Positions 46,105 through 56,518 are shown, numbered from the stretch's first letter. The stretch is DNA of 64,000 nt from Nitrospirales bacterium (GCA_020027205.1 JAHRAQ010000001.1:62001-126000), one strand, 5' to 3'. Numbers and translations are program-made. Notes: a model not told the origin generated them from the letters alone.

Positions 46105-46311
46105 CTAGACGGTCACTTCAAGTTCTCTTGTCTCAACCGTCAAAGGAAGTCCTCGTTCCGCCCGCACCTCAAGACACAGTTGGATCGCTTCCCGGATATT
46201 GTTCAAGGCTTCTGCTTCGTTCTTCCCCTGACTCACACAACCGGGGATTGAAGGACATTCCACCACCCACATTCCGTCTTCATCCCGATCCACCGTCACC
46301 GTAAATTTCAT
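46105..46311 (-). CDS. hicB: HicB antitoxin
   Basis: 68 residues: KFTVTVDRDEDGMWVVECPS, IPGCVSQGKNEAEALNNIRE, then a helix AIQLCLEVRAERGL. It is the HicB RNase H-like antitoxin half without an extra DNA-binding domain. The stop directly touches the hicA start. With hicA broken it may be a relic; the intact frame shows recent decay or continuing use. Confidence 0.9.
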   Translation of the reverse strand: MKFTVTVDRDEDGMWVVECPSIPGCVSQGKNEAEALNNIREAIQLCLEVRAERGLPLTVETRELEVTV

Positions 46312-46496
46312 GACATCTCTCCTCGCCGTAACACAGCGGAATACTCAACACGGAAACAGCGTCTTGTGATACACATTACCGCGAATACCGTCGTGTTTCC
46401 ATCATGCCGGGATCATCCTATACTCGTTCAAATGCTCTGTGCAACAAGACAACGAACACCGCAAGACTTGCGATACAGGCGCGTTCCGGCGCCCCG

Positions 46497-47519
46497 TCAC
46501 TGTATCAGCATGGCATCGCCGTAACTGTACAACCGGTACCGCGCCTTGACGGCTTCGCCATACGCCGCGCGCATGGAGTCGAGGCCGGCGAACGCCGCGA
46601 CGAGCATGAGCAGGGTCGTGCGCGGCAGGTGAAAGTTGGTCAGCAGGGCATCGACGACGGCGAAAGAAAATCCGGGCGTGATAAACAGGCGGGTTTCCCC
46701 CCGGCCCGGCCGCACGGCGCCCGTGTCGTCGACCGAGGATTCCAGCGCCCTGACGGACGTCGTGCCGACCGCCACGACGCGCCGGCCTTCCGTTTTGGCG
46801 GCGTTGACACACTCCGCCGCGTCGCCGGAAATCTCAAACCACTCGGCGTCCATGCGATGGTCCTCCACGCGGTCCGCGGTGACGGGACGAAACGTGCCGG
46901 GACCGACGTGCAGCGTCACGGTCACCACGCGCATCCCCGCGCGCGCAAGGGCCGACAACAACGGTTCCGTGAAATGCAGCCCCGCCGTCGGCGCGGCGAC
47001 GGCGCCTTCCGATTTGGCGAAGACCGTTTGATAATCTTCCCGGTCCCGCGCATTCGCGGGACGCTTGATATAGGGAGGAAGCGGCACGTCCCCCACGGCG
47101 TCGAGCAGGTCTTTGACGGCCCCTCGCGTCTGAATTCGAAGCACCGTCCGTGCCCGGCTCCGCTCCAGAACCTCCGCGGTCGCCGCATCGTGAAACCGCA
47201 GCGTCTCCCCGACGCGGACGCGGCCTTTCAACAACACTTCCCAGATCGTGTCCTCCAATGGCCGCACCAGCAGCACGTCGACGGCGCCGCCGCTTGACGA
47301 TTTGACGCCGCGCAGCCTGGCGGGCAGCACCTTCGTGTCGTTCAGCACCACCACGTCGCCGGGCCGCAACAGGGCCGGCAGGTCCTTCACCCGCGCGTGG
47401 TGCAACGCGGAGGCCCCCGTCCGCGGCACGACCAACAGCCGGGCGTGGTCGCGCGGAGACACCGGAGACCCGGCGATGAGCGATTCGTCAAAAGGAAAAT
47501 CAAACGCGGACAGACGCAT
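46497..47519 (-). CDS. queA: tRNA preQ1(34) S-adenosylmethionine ribosyltransferase-isomerase
   Basis: 340 residues from ATG 47519 (MRLSAFDFPFDESLIA). Family segments: PGDVVVLNDTKVLPARL, EGAVAAPTAGLHFTEPLL, VTLHVGPGTFRPV and ETRLFITPGF. It builds epoxyqueuosine in tRNA from preQ1 using SAM. Last metabolic gene of the long minus-strand run, 72 bp after the spoIID-like gene. Confidence 0.96.
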   Translation of the reverse strand: MRLSAFDFPFDESLIAGSPVSPRDHARLLVVPRTGASALHHARVKDLPALLRPGDVVVLNDTKVLPARLRGVKSSSGGAVDVLLVRPLEDTIWEVLLKGRVRVGETLRFHDAATAEVLERSRARTVLRIQTRGAVKDLLDAVGDVPLPPYIKRPANARDREDYQTVFAKSEGAVAAPTAGLHFTEPLLSALARAGMRVVTVTLHVGPGTFRPVTADRVEDHRMDAEWFEISGDAAECVNAAKTEGRRVVAVGTTSVRALESSVDDTGAVRPGRGETRLFITPGFSFAVVDALLTNFHLPRTTLLMLVAAFAGLDSMRAAYGEAVKARYRLYSYGDAMLIQ

Positions 47520-47591
47520 GGCGTATCGCGCTGCCGACGCCCGCAACACCGGGTCGCCGCCGACGGAGGCGACGCCGGCGCGCGCCGGCGG

Positions 47592-48773
47592 TCAGGACGG
47601 GAGGCGCATGATCACCCGGTCGCGCGGGCGAATCTCGGTGCCCGGATAGTAATAGCGGAGGATGGCGCGGTAGCGGTATCCCAGTTCGGCCATTTCCTTG
47701 GCGCCCCACTGGCACAGCCCCACCCCGTGCCCGGCGCCATAGCCCGCAAACACCACGTCGCGCCCGATACGTTCGATGTCAAACTTCGCGCTGAACACGC
47801 TGGCATAGCCGAGAATGCGCCGAAACTCCTGTCCCGTCACCACGAACGCGCCCAGGGAATGCAGCACCCGCACGTCCTTGACGCGACCGGCGCCGGTCAA
47901 ACTCGCCGGCGTCAGCGTCGCGAGCGCACCGATGGGGTAGCCGGCGTCACGCAACCGGGATTCAACGGCGTCAAACGGGATGCTCGCCCGCCAGTGATAC
48001 CGTGGCGACTCCCGGTCAAACGGACAATCCACCCCTTTCAGATAAGGCACCTCCCTGGCCCACACGTTCACGGCGTCTTCCGTCGGGCCGGCGGCCGTGG
48101 ACGAATACACCGCGAAAATGGGGCGGCCGTCGAACGTGACGACTTCGCCCCGCGTGTCGGCCACGGCGTCGCGCACGGCGTCGTTGACGTGTTGCAGGCC
48201 CGCATACACCTGGTCCCGAACGTCGGCATATACGTCAAACGGCCGGCCCGCCTGTTCAAGGCTCTTGCGCAACACATACGTCCGCGCGGCCACGGCCTGG
48301 GTCTTCAGCGCTTCGTCATGCCACTCCGGGTTGATCTCCACACTCACGACGCCGGCAACGTACGTTTCGAGATCCACCACGTTCACGACCAGCAGGCGCG
48401 ACGCGCGCAGGCGGATCTCCAGATTGCCGTTCACCCGCCACCGGCGCTTCTCACCCGGCTCATGTAGCGTCACCGTCAACGGCCCGTCGCCCTCCAGCAT
48501 GACCCGGCCGCCTTGCACGGGCGCGTTGTTGACGCGCAGCGCATCCCCGTCCGGCGCCACCGTCACCTCGGAGATCTCCGCGCGCCGACGCCCGGACGGC
48601 ACGCCGAGACGAAGGCCGGCGGCGGACGCGACCGTGACAGGCCCGGCGGCGTCGGCCAGCGCCACACGAACGCGGTCCGCCGCCGCCGCCGGCGCAGGCA
48701 CACACCAGAGTCCGGCGGCCAGCATCAGCGACGGCGCCATTCGTCCCGTCATTCGTACCATGAATGCGCGCAT
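47592..48773 (-). CDS. SpoIID/LytB-domain exported protein
   Basis: 393 residues from ATG 48773, preceded by GAGGTG; GTG 48779 overlaps asd. Signal peptide (SLMLAAGLWCVPAPAAA). The SpoIID domain shows TYVAGVVSVEINPEWHDEALKTQ split over residues 145-170 and the C-terminal FAGYGAGHGVGLCQWGAKEM. SpoIID is a peptidoglycan lytic transglycosylase; Gram-negative homologues likely remodel the wall. Confidence 0.92.
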   Translation of the reverse strand: MRAFMVRMTGRMAPSLMLAAGLWCVPAPAAAADRVRVALADAAGPVTVASAAGLRLGVPSGRRRAEISEVTVAPDGDALRVNNAPVQGGRVMLEGDGPLTVTLHEPGEKRRWRVNGNLEIRLRASRLLVVNVVDLETYVAGVVSVEINPEWHDEALKTQAVAARTYVLRKSLEQAGRPFDVYADVRDQVYAGLQHVNDAVRDAVADTRGEVVTFDGRPIFAVYSSTAAGPTEDAVNVWAREVPYLKGVDCPFDRESPRYHWRASIPFDAVESRLRDAGYPIGALATLTPASLTGAGRVKDVRVLHSLGAFVVTGQEFRRILGYASVFSAKFDIERIGRDVVFAGYGAGHGVGLCQWGAKEMAELGYRYRAILRYYYPGTEIRPRDRVIMRLPS

Positions 48774-48775
48774 GG

Positions 48776-49786
48776 TCACCTCACCAGAGCCTCGGCAATC
48801 TGAACGGCATTGAGCGCGGCGCCTTTGCGCAAATTATCCGCCACCACCCACAGATTGAGACCCTTGTCGATGGAATCATCCTCACGAATCCGCCCGACAA
48901 ACACCGCGTCGGTTCCCGCCACGCGCAGCGGCAGGGGATACAGCGCGCGCGAGGGATCATCGTACAGCCGCACGCCCGGCGCGGTCGAAAGAATCGCCCG
49001 TGCGTCCGCCGCCGACAGTTTCTTGTCCGTTTCGATATTGACGGATTCCGCGTGACCGACGAACACGGGCACGCGCACCGCCGTTGCGGACACGCCCAGC
49101 GACGCCGCGCCCAGAATCCTGCGCGTCTCGTTGACGATCTTCGTCTCTTCCCCGGTGGCGCCGGACGACGCAAAGTCATCGATATGCGGCAGGCAGTTAA
49201 ACGCGATCTGGTGCGGATACACGGCGGGCGTCACGTCTTCGAAATTCAGCAACTGCCGGCACTGCGTCGCCAGTTCGTCCATGGCGTCTTTCCCGGTCCC
49301 CGACACCGATTGATAGGTCGATACCACAATCCGCGTGATTCCGGCGCGAACGTGCAACGGGTTCAGCGCCACCACCAGTTGAATGGTGGAGCAATTCGGG
49401 TTTGCAATAATGCCCCGGTGCGCCTCCATCGCGCGCAGATTCACTTCGGGAACGATGAGCGGCACCTGCGGGTCCATGCGCCACGCCGAACTGTTGTCGA
49501 TGACCACGGCGCCGGCGCCGGCGGCCACGGGCGCGTATTCTTTGCTGACGCCGGCGCCGGCGGAAAACAACGCGAGATCGACGCCACGAAACGCCTTGCC
49601 GTCGAGCGCGCGCACCGTCACATCCGCGCCGCGAAACGTCACGGTGTCGCCCGCCGACCGGGACGACGCCAGGGGGAGCACCCGGTCGACGGGAAAGTTT
49701 CGCTCTTCCAGAATCGAAAGTATTTCCGCGCCCACGGCGCCGGTGGCGCCCACGACGGCGACGGTCCTGGCGGATGATTTGTTCAC
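48776..49786 (-). CDS. asd: Aspartate-semialdehyde dehydrogenase
   Basis: 336 residues. NADP-binding start TVAVVGATGAVGAEIL, catalytic Cys in ANPNCSTIQL, and CLPHIDDF and RVPVFVGHAESVN in the catalytic domain. Produces aspartate semialdehyde for lysine, threonine and methionine, which links to dapL upstream in the window. Overlaps the NHL gene (ATGA) and touches spoIID. Confidence 0.97.
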   Translation of the reverse strand: MNKSSARTVAVVGATGAVGAEILSILEERNFPVDRVLPLASSRSAGDTVTFRGADVTVRALDGKAFRGVDLALFSAGAGVSKEYAPVAAGAGAVVIDNSSAWRMDPQVPLIVPEVNLRAMEAHRGIIANPNCSTIQLVVALNPLHVRAGITRIVVSTYQSVSGTGKDAMDELATQCRQLLNFEDVTPAVYPHQIAFNCLPHIDDFASSGATGEETKIVNETRRILGAASLGVSATAVRVPVFVGHAESVNIETDKKLSAADARAILSTAPGVRLYDDPSRALYPLPLRVAGTDAVFVGRIREDDSIDKGLNLWVVADNLRKGAALNAVQIAEALVR

Positions 49787-51054
49787 GGCGCCCCCCCGCC
49801 AATCACGCGGATGCGATGATTAAACGTGTCCGCGATAAACACGCGCCCCCCGGCGTCCAGCGCCACGCCGAACGGGTAGTTCAGACTGCCGCGGACGGGA
49901 GGCCCGCCGTCGCCGTCGAACCCGGCCGTGCCGGTCCCGGCGCACAGCGACATGGTTCGCGTCCGCAGATGCCACACCCGGATGACGTGGTTGTCGTTGT
50001 CCGTGATGAACAGGCGGCCGTCGGGATGAAGCGCGATGGCGGACGGGCGGGCCAGCGCGGTCGAGGTTTCGTTTTCTCCCGGTCGAAAGTGAAACGGCCC
50101 CGCGCCGCCCACCACCGTGTCCACGAGTCCGGTCCGCCGATCCCATTTTCGAATCCGGCCGTTGAACGTATCGGCCACGTACACGTCGCCCGCCCCGTCC
50201 ACGGCCAGCCCGCTCGGCCCGGCCAGGGCGGTGTCCGGCCCGCGCGCGCCGTCGCCGTTGTATCCCGACTCGCCCGTGCCCGCGACCGTCGTGATCACGC
50301 CGGAGGCCAGGTCGATTTTCCTGACTCGATGGTTGCTTTGATCGGCGATGAACAACGCCTCGCGCCCGCCGAGGGCCAGCGCCGCCGGTTCATTCAGCGC
50401 CGCGCGCGCCGCCGGCCCGCCGTCGCCGGACCATGCCGCCCGCCCCGTGCCGGCGATGGTGTCGATGACCCCGGTGCGCGGATCGATCCGCCGAACGCGG
50501 TGATTCCTGGTATCGGCGATGTACACCGTCCCGTCGTCGGCCACCGCCACGGCCGAGGGAAAATTGAGCGCGGCGTCGGTCGCCGGCCCGCCGTCGCCGG
50601 AGCATCGCGGCGTTGGCGCCGGGGCGCCGCTCACGTAACGGATCATGCCGCTCACGTCCGGTTGCTGCGCGTAGGTGTTCCACGCGGCCGGCGCCGGGTC
50701 CGCCAGCGGATCATCCCCGTCCGGCGCGTCGCCGCCGCCGACAGGGCCGGCGGCGCCGGCGGGGTCAGCGTGGCCGGCGGCGCCGGCGGGATTAGCGTGG
50801 CCGGCGGCGCCGGCCACCGGCGCGTCGGGATCGCGGACGCCCGCGATGGTCGTGATGATCCCGGTTCGCGCATCGACGCGGCGCACCAGATGATTTTCCG
50901 AATCGGCGATGTAGAGATGTCCGGCGGCGTCGAGGGCGACGTGTTTCGGTTCATTCAACCGGGCCGCGTTGGCCGGCCCGCCGTCGCCGGCGCAGCCGGG
51001 GTCCCCCGTCCCGACGAGGGTGCCGATGATGCCGGGGTGAACGGATTTCAGCAT
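49783..51054 (-). CDS. NHL-repeat beta-propeller protein
   Basis: 423 residues from ATG 51054. At least six NHL blades with the pattern GDGGPA...LN.P..VA.D..G.LYIAD...HRVR. Between blades one and two lies an Ala/Gly/Pro-rich insert (about 85-150) whose DNA is a 27-bp tandem repeat. No signal peptide is obvious, so it may be cytoplasmic or its start wrong. The gene is translationally coupled to asd and 14 bp after leuB, though no metabolic role is known. Confidence 0.85.
   Translation of the reverse strand: MLKSVHPGIIGTLVGTGDPGCAGDGGPANAARLNEPKHVALDAAGHLYIADSENHLVRRVDARTGIITTIAGVRDPDAPVAGAAGHANPAGAAGHADPAGAAGPVGGGDAPDGDDPLADPAPAAWNTYAQQPDVSGMIRYVSGAPAPTPRCSGDGGPATDAALNFPSAVAVADDGTVYIADTRNHRVRRIDPRTGVIDTIAGTGRAAWSGDGGPAARAALNEPAALALGGREALFIADQSNHRVRKIDLASGVITTVAGTGESGYNGDGARGPDTALAGPSGLAVDGAGDVYVADTFNGRIRKWDRRTGLVDTVVGGAGPFHFRPGENETSTALARPSAIALHPDGRLFITDNDNHVIRVWHLRTRTMSLCAGTGTAGFDGDGGPPVRGSLNYPFGVALDAGGRVFIADTFNHRIRVIGGGAP
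50746..50814. repeat. 27-bp tandem repeat inside the NHL gene
   Basis: Units start at 50746, 50773 and 50800 with a GCCGGCGGCGCCGGC core; the third is partial. It encodes repeated AGHANPAGA-type segments in frame. Confidence 0.85.
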
Positions 51055-51067
51055 CACGCGCCGGCCC

Positions 51068-52144
51068 TTATCCGTCGAGATGCTCAAGAAGACGGTCGCC
51101 CAGTTCACGGGTGCCCACGACCCTGGTCCCCGGCGACGCGATGTCCCTGGTGCGATAGCCCAGGGCCAGCACCCGTTGAATGGCGCGCTCGATGCGCGCC
51201 GCCTCGTCTTCCAGGCCAAACGCATGACGCAGCAGCATCGCGCCGGAGGCCACCATGCCGACGGGGTTCGCGCAATCCTGTCCCGCGATGTCCGGCGCGC
51301 TGCCGTGAATCGGCTCGAACATGCCCGTCGACGCGCCGAGGCTGGCCGAGGGCAACATGCCGATGGAGCCGGTCAGCATGGCGGCGGCGTCGCTTAAAAT
51401 GTCGCCGAACAGATTCGTCGTCAGGAGCACGTCAAACTGCCGGGGATTCCGAATCAACTGCATCGCGCAGTTATCCACGTACATGTGCCGCAACTCCACG
51501 TCCCGGTACGCGGCGTGCGTTTCCGTGACGACCTGCCGCCACAACTCCGAGGATTCCAGGACGTTCGCCTTGTCCACGGACGTCACCCGTCTGCGCCGCG
51601 CGCGGGCCGCGTCAAAAGCCACGCGCGCAATCCGGGTGATTTCCTCCGTGGTGTAGACTTCGGTGTTGATGCCCCGGCGGCCCGTCGGCGTCGCCTCCAC
51701 GCCCCGGGGCGTGCCGAAATAAATGCCCCCCGTCAGTTCACGCACGACCAGGATGTCAATGTTTTCGATGACCTCCTGTTTCAGCGTCGAGGCCCCGGCT
51801 AATTCTGAATGGAGTTTGGCCGGACGCAGATTGGCGAACAGGCCAAGTTGCTCGCGCAGGCCCAGCAGGGCGCGTTCCGGCCGTTGTTCGTAGGCCAGCC
51901 CTTCCCATTTGGGACCGCCCACGGCCCCCAACAAGACCGCGTCGCTCGTCCGGGCCGCGCGCAACGTCTCGTCCGGCAACGGCCGGCCCGTCTCGTCGAT
52001 GGCCCGGCCACCGACCACGGCGGGGCGAAACGTCAACGCATGGCCGCCGTGCCGGGCCACGGCCTCCAACGCCGCCACGGCCACGGGCATAATCTCCGGC
52101 CCCACGCCGTCCCCCGCCAGCACGGCGATGGTTTTGTTCGCCAC
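51068..52144 (-). CDS. leuB: 3-isopropylmalate dehydrogenase
   Basis: 358 residues from GTG 52144, six bases after GGAGAGG. Starts [16 protein letters not shown]; other segments [13 protein letters not shown], the motif [13 protein letters not shown] and the NAD site [15 protein letters not shown]. Oxidatively decarboxylates 3-isopropylmalate in leucine synthesis. Follows leuA closely; leuC and leuD are not in the window. Confidence 0.96.
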   Translation of the reverse strand: MANKTIAVLAGDGVGPEIMPVAVAALEAVARHGGHALTFRPAVVGGRAIDETGRPLPDETLRAARTSDAVLLGAVGGPKWEGLAYEQRPERALLGLREQLGLFANLRPAKLHSELAGASTLKQEVIENIDILVVRELTGGIYFGTPRGVEATPTGRRGINTEVYTTEEITRIARVAFDAARARRRRVTSVDKANVLESSELWRQVVTETHAAYRDVELRHMYVDNCAMQLIRNPRQFDVLLTTNLFGDILSDAAAMLTGSIGMLPSASLGASTGMFEPIHGSAPDIAGQDCANPVGMVASGAMLLRHAFGLEDEAARIERAIQRVLALGYRTRDIASPGTRVVGTRELGDRLLEHLDG

Positions 52145-52167
52145 AACCCGCCTCTCCGGTCCCGCGG

Positions 52168-53706
52168 TCAGCACGGCCGTGGGCCTGCGCCGGCCCGGCG
52201 CGCCAACCGCAACTCCAGTTTATTCAACGCATTCACGTACGCCTGCGCCGAGGCCACAATGATGTCGGTGTTGGCGCCGTTGCCGACCACGGTTTCGCCG
52301 TCCTGTTCCACCCGCACCGAGACCTCGCCCTGTGCGTCCGTGCCGCCGGTGATGGCCCGCACCCGGTAGGACAGCAGGGTGCTTTTCGTCTGCGTGAGGC
52401 CGGCGATGGTTCGATAGACCGCATCCACCGGGCCGTCCCCCGTGCCGCTGTCCTCCGCCGGGCGTCCGTCCATTTCCAGAGCCACCGTCGCCGTGGGTTT
52501 CTGATTCATCCCGCTCCGCGTGCTCAAACCCGTCAGGGAATACCGCTCGGGCACTTTGCCGACGATGGCCGACACAATCGCCTCCAGGTCTTCCTCAAAC
52601 AGGGCCTTCTGATCCGCCAACTGTTTGAACCGCTCAAACGCGGTGTTGATTTCGTCCTCCGTGAGCGCGTAGCCCCGTTTCGCCAGTTCGTCACGAAAGG
52701 CATGGCGCCCCGACAGTTTCCCCATCACAAAACGGCTGTGCGTGACCCCGACGTCCTCGGGCCGCATAATTTCATACGTGCGTTTGTCCTTGAGCACGCC
52801 GTCCTGATGAATGCCGGAGGCATGCGCGAACGCATTGGCCCCCACGACGGCCTTGTTGGGCTGGACGACCATGCCCGTGATCTGGCTGACCAGGCGGCTG
52901 GTGCGGGCAATTTCTTCCGTGCGAACGCGGGTGTCCGCGTCATAAAAATCGCGGCGCGTCCGCAGGCCCATCACGATTTCCTCCAGGGACGCATTGCCGG
53001 CCCGTTCGCCGATTCCGTTGATGGTGCATTCCACCTGCCCGGCCCCGGCGCGGATGGCCGCCATGGAATTGGCCACCGCCAGCCCCAGGTCATTGTGACA
53101 ATGAACGGAGAGCACCGCCCGGTCGCAGCCGCGCACCCGCGTCCGCAGCGTCTGAATGACGGCTTCCATCTCTGCCGGCGTCGCGTAGCCCACCGTGTCG
53201 GGAATATTCACCGTCCCGGCGCCGGCGGCCAGCACCGCCTCCACGACCTCGCACAGATAGGACAGGTCCGACCGCGTGGCGTCCATCGGCGAAAATTCGA
53301 CGTCGTCCACGCAGCCGCGCGCGTGGGTCACCATCTCCACCGCGCGTTGGAGGGCCTGCGCTCTCGTCAGGCCGAACTGCCGTTGCAGATGAATGTCCGA
53401 CGTGGACAGAAAGGTGTGAATGCGCGGTTTGGGCGCCCCCTTCAGCGCGTTCCACGCCGCGTCAATATCGCCGGGTTTGGCGCGCGCCAGACTGCACACG
53501 GTCGGGCCGTCCACTTCGCGGCCGATGCGGTGCACCGCCTCGAAGTCGCCGGAGGAACTGAAGGCAAACCCGGCTTCGATAATATCCACGTTCAGGCGCG
53601 CCAGTTGTTGCGCGACCAGCACTTTTTCGTCCACGTTCATGCCGGCCCCGGGCGACTGCTCTCCATCCCGCAGCGTGGTGTCAAAAATGCCGATGTGCCG
53701 CGTCAT
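52168..53706 (-). CDS. leuA: 2-isopropylmalate synthase
   Basis: 512 residues, ATG eight bases after GAGGAGG. DRE-TIM barrel: [15 protein letters not shown], metal-binding [17 protein letters not shown] and [18 protein letters not shown]. The regulatory C-terminal domain (about 390-505) for leucine feedback is present. Condenses acetyl-CoA and 2-oxoisovalerate. A terminator-like hairpin lies in the leader. Confidence 0.96.
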   Translation of the reverse strand: MTRHIGIFDTTLRDGEQSPGAGMNVDEKVLVAQQLARLNVDIIEAGFAFSSSGDFEAVHRIGREVDGPTVCSLARAKPGDIDAAWNALKGAPKPRIHTFLSTSDIHLQRQFGLTRAQALQRAVEMVTHARGCVDDVEFSPMDATRSDLSYLCEVVEAVLAAGAGTVNIPDTVGYATPAEMEAVIQTLRTRVRGCDRAVLSVHCHNDLGLAVANSMAAIRAGAGQVECTINGIGERAGNASLEEIVMGLRTRRDFYDADTRVRTEEIARTSRLVSQITGMVVQPNKAVVGANAFAHASGIHQDGVLKDKRTYEIMRPEDVGVTHSRFVMGKLSGRHAFRDELAKRGYALTEDEINTAFERFKQLADQKALFEEDLEAIVSAIVGKVPERYSLTGLSTRSGMNQKPTATVALEMDGRPAEDSGTGDGPVDAVYRTIAGLTQTKSTLLSYRVRAITGGTDAQGEVSVRVEQDGETVVGNGANTDIIVASAQAYVNALNKLELRLARRAGAGPRPC

Positions 53707-53778
53707 GACCTGTCCTCCTCACACGGTGATTCGATGGTTCGTTCCACGGGGCGGGCGTCCGTCCCCGCGCCCCGCAAT

Positions 53779-53809
53779 AAAAAAGCCCTCACCCCGACGA
53801 GGTGAAGGC
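53779..53809 (-). terminator. Terminator or attenuator upstream of leuA
   Basis: On the minus strand, GCCTTCACC pairs with GGTGAGGGC around a short loop, followed by six T. It lies 73 bp before leuA and about 120 bp after pssA, so it either ends the ilv-psd-pssA transcript or attenuates leuA. Confidence 0.65.
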
Positions 53810-53927
53810 CGCCCACCCGGTTCGGGGATGATGCTCGCGTCACGGGGGATCGGACAGACCCCGCCGTGCGTGTCCCTCGTCACATAGGAAACGCGCGCCC
53901 TGCGCGCTGTCCCGCCATGGGGCCATG

Positions 53928-54749
53928 TTACAGGTCCTCCGAATCCGGCGCGGGCGCCCCCGCCGGCACGTCCCGTTTCACCGGGGCGTTCATCGCGTTC
54001 CAGCCCGTTTCCACCACGCCGGAACAGGCATACCCCGCACATGCCACAAACAACATCAGTTGAGGATAGGCGATGACGGACACCAGAGTCAAGACAGTCC
54101 AGACCAGATACATGAAATGATGATGCCCGCGAAACGTCAACTGTTTCATGCTGCGGTATTTCACCGTGCTGACCATGAGAAACGACAGCGTCAGACTCAA
54201 GGCCATCACCACGGAGGGCCGAACGCTCTCCGACAGATGCGCGACGTGCGTGTCAAAAATGCAGAACGTCGCCATCACCCCGGCCGCCGCGGGAATGGGC
54301 AAGCCCGTAAAAAACCGGGTGTCCCCGTAACTGCCCGCAATCACGTTAAACCGGGCCAGACGCAGCGCGCCGCAGGCCACATAGGCGAACATCACGGCCG
54401 CCCCCAGCATCCCCGGCGACCCCAGCGCCCAGGTGTAGAGCAACACCCCCGGCGCCAGGCCGAAGGAAATGACGTCCGACAGGGAATCGTATTCCACCCC
54501 GAACGTGCTCGCGCTGCCGGTCAACCGCGCGGAGGTGCCGTCCAGGACGTCAAACACCATCGCCGCCAGAATCGCCACCGCCGCCATGTCAAAGCGGCCA
54601 TGCAGCACCAGCACCACCGAGGCCAGGCCGCTGAACAAATTGCCGGTCGTGAGAATATTGGGGATGAGATGGACGCCCCGGCGACGGCGGCCGTCTTTGT
54701 TCTGAAAGATCCGCCGCTTCACGCGGGGGGTCAACAGGGGGCTTTTCAT
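53928..54749 (-). CDS. pssA: CDP-diacylglycerol--serine O-phosphatidyltransferase
   Basis: 273 residues from ATG 54749, five bases after GGGGAG. The CDP-alcohol phosphotransferase motif DGTSARLTGSASTFGVEYD continues to SLSD with the required Asp residues. Several transmembrane helices follow. It makes phosphatidylserine in the inner membrane, the substrate of the next enzyme Psd, encoded just upstream. Confidence 0.95.
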   Translation of the reverse strand: MKSPLLTPRVKRRIFQNKDGRRRRGVHLIPNILTTGNLFSGLASVVLVLHGRFDMAAVAILAAMVFDVLDGTSARLTGSASTFGVEYDSLSDVISFGLAPGVLLYTWALGSPGMLGAAVMFAYVACGALRLARFNVIAGSYGDTRFFTGLPIPAAAGVMATFCIFDTHVAHLSESVRPSVVMALSLTLSFLMVSTVKYRSMKQLTFRGHHHFMYLVWTVLTLVSVIAYPQLMLFVACAGYACSGVVETGWNAMNAPVKRDVPAGAPAPDSEDL

Positions 54750-54762
54750 GCCCACTCCCCTT

Positions 54763-55413
54763 TCATGCCAACTCCGCGAGAATGGATTCTCCCGCCCTGA
54801 CCCGCTCCCCCACCTTCACGCGCACCCGGCTTTCCACGGGCACGTAGGTGTCCACGCGGGACCCGAACTGGATCAGGCCAAACCGTTCGCCGGGCACCGC
54901 CGCGTCGCCGGGCCGAACCCAGCACACAATCCGCCGGGCCAGCAGCCCGGCAATCTGCACACAGAGCACCTTGCGCCGCGCGGGTGTTTCGATCATCAGC
55001 GCGTTCTGTTCATTGTGCGTCGTGGCGTCGGGACGGGCGGCGTTGTGGAACCGGCCGGGCCGCCAGGCCACGTCGGCAACGGTACCGGCGCACGGCATTC
55101 GATTGATATGGACGTCAAAAAGATTCAGAAAGACGCTGATCCGCAGACTTCGATCTTTAAGAAACCGAGGCTCAAACTCTTCCTCAACGGCGACCACCCG
55201 GCCGTCGCCGGACGCGAGAATCAGGCCATCCCCACGGGGAATCGAGCGGGAAGGGTTTCGAAAAAACCACCCGACCCCGCACCCCAGGACGCCGAAGACC
55301 AGAGCGGTCTTCCCCCATCCCGCCGCTCCGGCCACGGCGGCCGGGACGGCCATCGCCAGGAGAAAGCGCAGACCTTCTCTTGCAATGGGAATGCCTTGCG
55401 CGCGATCCGCCAT
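54763..55413 (-). CDS. psd: Phosphatidylserine decarboxylase
   Basis: 216 residues, the short type. The self-cleavage site is in FGLIQFGSRVDTYVP, where the serine becomes the pyruvoyl group. Also IFLNLFDVHINRMPCAG is typical. An N-terminal hydrophobic region anchors it. It makes phosphatidylethanolamine. Read between ilvC and pssA. Confidence 0.95.
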   Translation of the reverse strand: MADRAQGIPIAREGLRFLLAMAVPAAVAGAAGWGKTALVFGVLGCGVGWFFRNPSRSIPRGDGLILASGDGRVVAVEEEFEPRFLKDRSLRISVFLNLFDVHINRMPCAGTVADVAWRPGRFHNAARPDATTHNEQNALMIETPARRKVLCVQIAGLLARRIVCWVRPGDAAVPGERFGLIQFGSRVDTYVPVESRVRVKVGERVRAGESILAELA

Positions 55414-55440
55414 GCCGACTCCCGACTCCCGTCACTCCGT

Positions 55441-56454
55441 TTAATTCTTGTCCCGATCCACGAGTTTGTCCTGTTGCAGCCAGGGCATCATCCCGCGCAG
55501 GGTTTTCCCGATGCGTTCGATGGGATGCGCGGCGCCCCGTTGCAGCAGCGCCTGATACACGGGGCGATTGGCCTGATTTTCCAACACCCATTCCCGCGCA
55601 AACGTGCCGCTCTGGATTTCGCCGAGAATGTGTTTCATGGTCTGCCGGGTTTTGTCCGTGATGATGCGCGGGCCGCGGGTGACGTCCCCGTATTTGGCGG
55701 TCGTGCTGATGGAATACCGCATGTTGGTAATCCCGCCCTGATAGATTAAATCCACAATCAGTTTGACCTCGTGCAGACATTCAAAATAGGCCATCTCCGG
55801 GGAATACCCCGCCTCGACCAGCGTGTCATACCCCGCCTGAATCAAGGCGGTCAGGCCGCCGCACAACACCACCTGCTCGCCGAAGAGATCGGTTTCGGTT
55901 TCTTCGCGAAAACTCGTTTCGATGACACCGGCACGGCCTCCCCCGATCGCCGACGCATAGGCCAGCCCGACGCGCGCGGTGTCCCCGGCGGGGTCCTGAT
56001 GCACGGCCAGCAGACAGGGCACGCCGCTGCCCCTGGCGTATTCGGAGCGCACCAGGTGGCCGGGGCCTTTCGGCGCCACCATAAACACGTTGACCGTTGC
56101 CGGGGGTTGAATCTGACCGAAGTGAATGTTGAACCCGTGCCCGAAGGCGAGATACGCGCCGGGTTTCATGGACGGCGCAATCGCCTGTCGATACAACGCC
56201 GGCTGCGCCTCGTCGGGTGCCAGGAGCATGACGACGTCCGCCTGTTTCACGGCGTCGGCCACGGGCATCACCTTGAGACCCGCGGCGTCGGCTTTCTTCC
56301 AGGACGCGCCCTCCCGCAGCCCCACGACCACCGTGGCGCCGCTCTCCGACAGATTCAGGGCATGGGCGTGACCCTGACTGCCGAATCCCACAATCGCCAC
56401 CGTCTTGTTCAGAATGGATCGAACGTCCGCGTCGTTGTCATAAAAAATTTTCAT
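55441..56454 (-). CDS. ilvC: Ketol-acid reductoisomerase
   Basis: 337 residues from ATG 56454, eight bases after AAGGAG. NADPH site [17 protein letters not shown]; catalytic region [16 protein letters not shown] and [19 protein letters not shown]. Class I length. Converts acetolactate to dihydroxyisovalerate (valine, leucine) or the isoleucine analogue. Confidence 0.98.
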   Translation of the reverse strand: MKIFYDNDADVRSILNKTVAIVGFGSQGHAHALNLSESGATVVVGLREGASWKKADAAGLKVMPVADAVKQADVVMLLAPDEAQPALYRQAIAPSMKPGAYLAFGHGFNIHFGQIQPPATVNVFMVAPKGPGHLVRSEYARGSGVPCLLAVHQDPAGDTARVGLAYASAIGGGRAGVIETSFREETETDLFGEQVVLCGGLTALIQAGYDTLVEAGYSPEMAYFECLHEVKLIVDLIYQGGITNMRYSISTTAKYGDVTRGPRIITDKTRQTMKHILGEIQSGTFAREWVLENQANRPVYQALLQRGAAHPIERIGKTLRGMMPWLQQDKLVDRDKN

Positions 56455-56518
56455 CACCGCACTCCTTGGGACGGCCGATGCCCGGCAGGGCGGGCCGTCG
56501 TCGCCTCCGTGAACGCCG

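Noticed and set aside
49774..51528. 584-codon plus-strand frame over the NHL and leuB genes
   Set aside because: Arg/Pro-rich antisense frame produced by high GC and by the propeller repeats.
53719..53927. T-box or leucine leader-peptide attenuator before leuA
   Set aside because: No AGGGTGGNACCGCG-type T-box and no run of leucine codons in short leader frames; only a terminator hairpin is supported.
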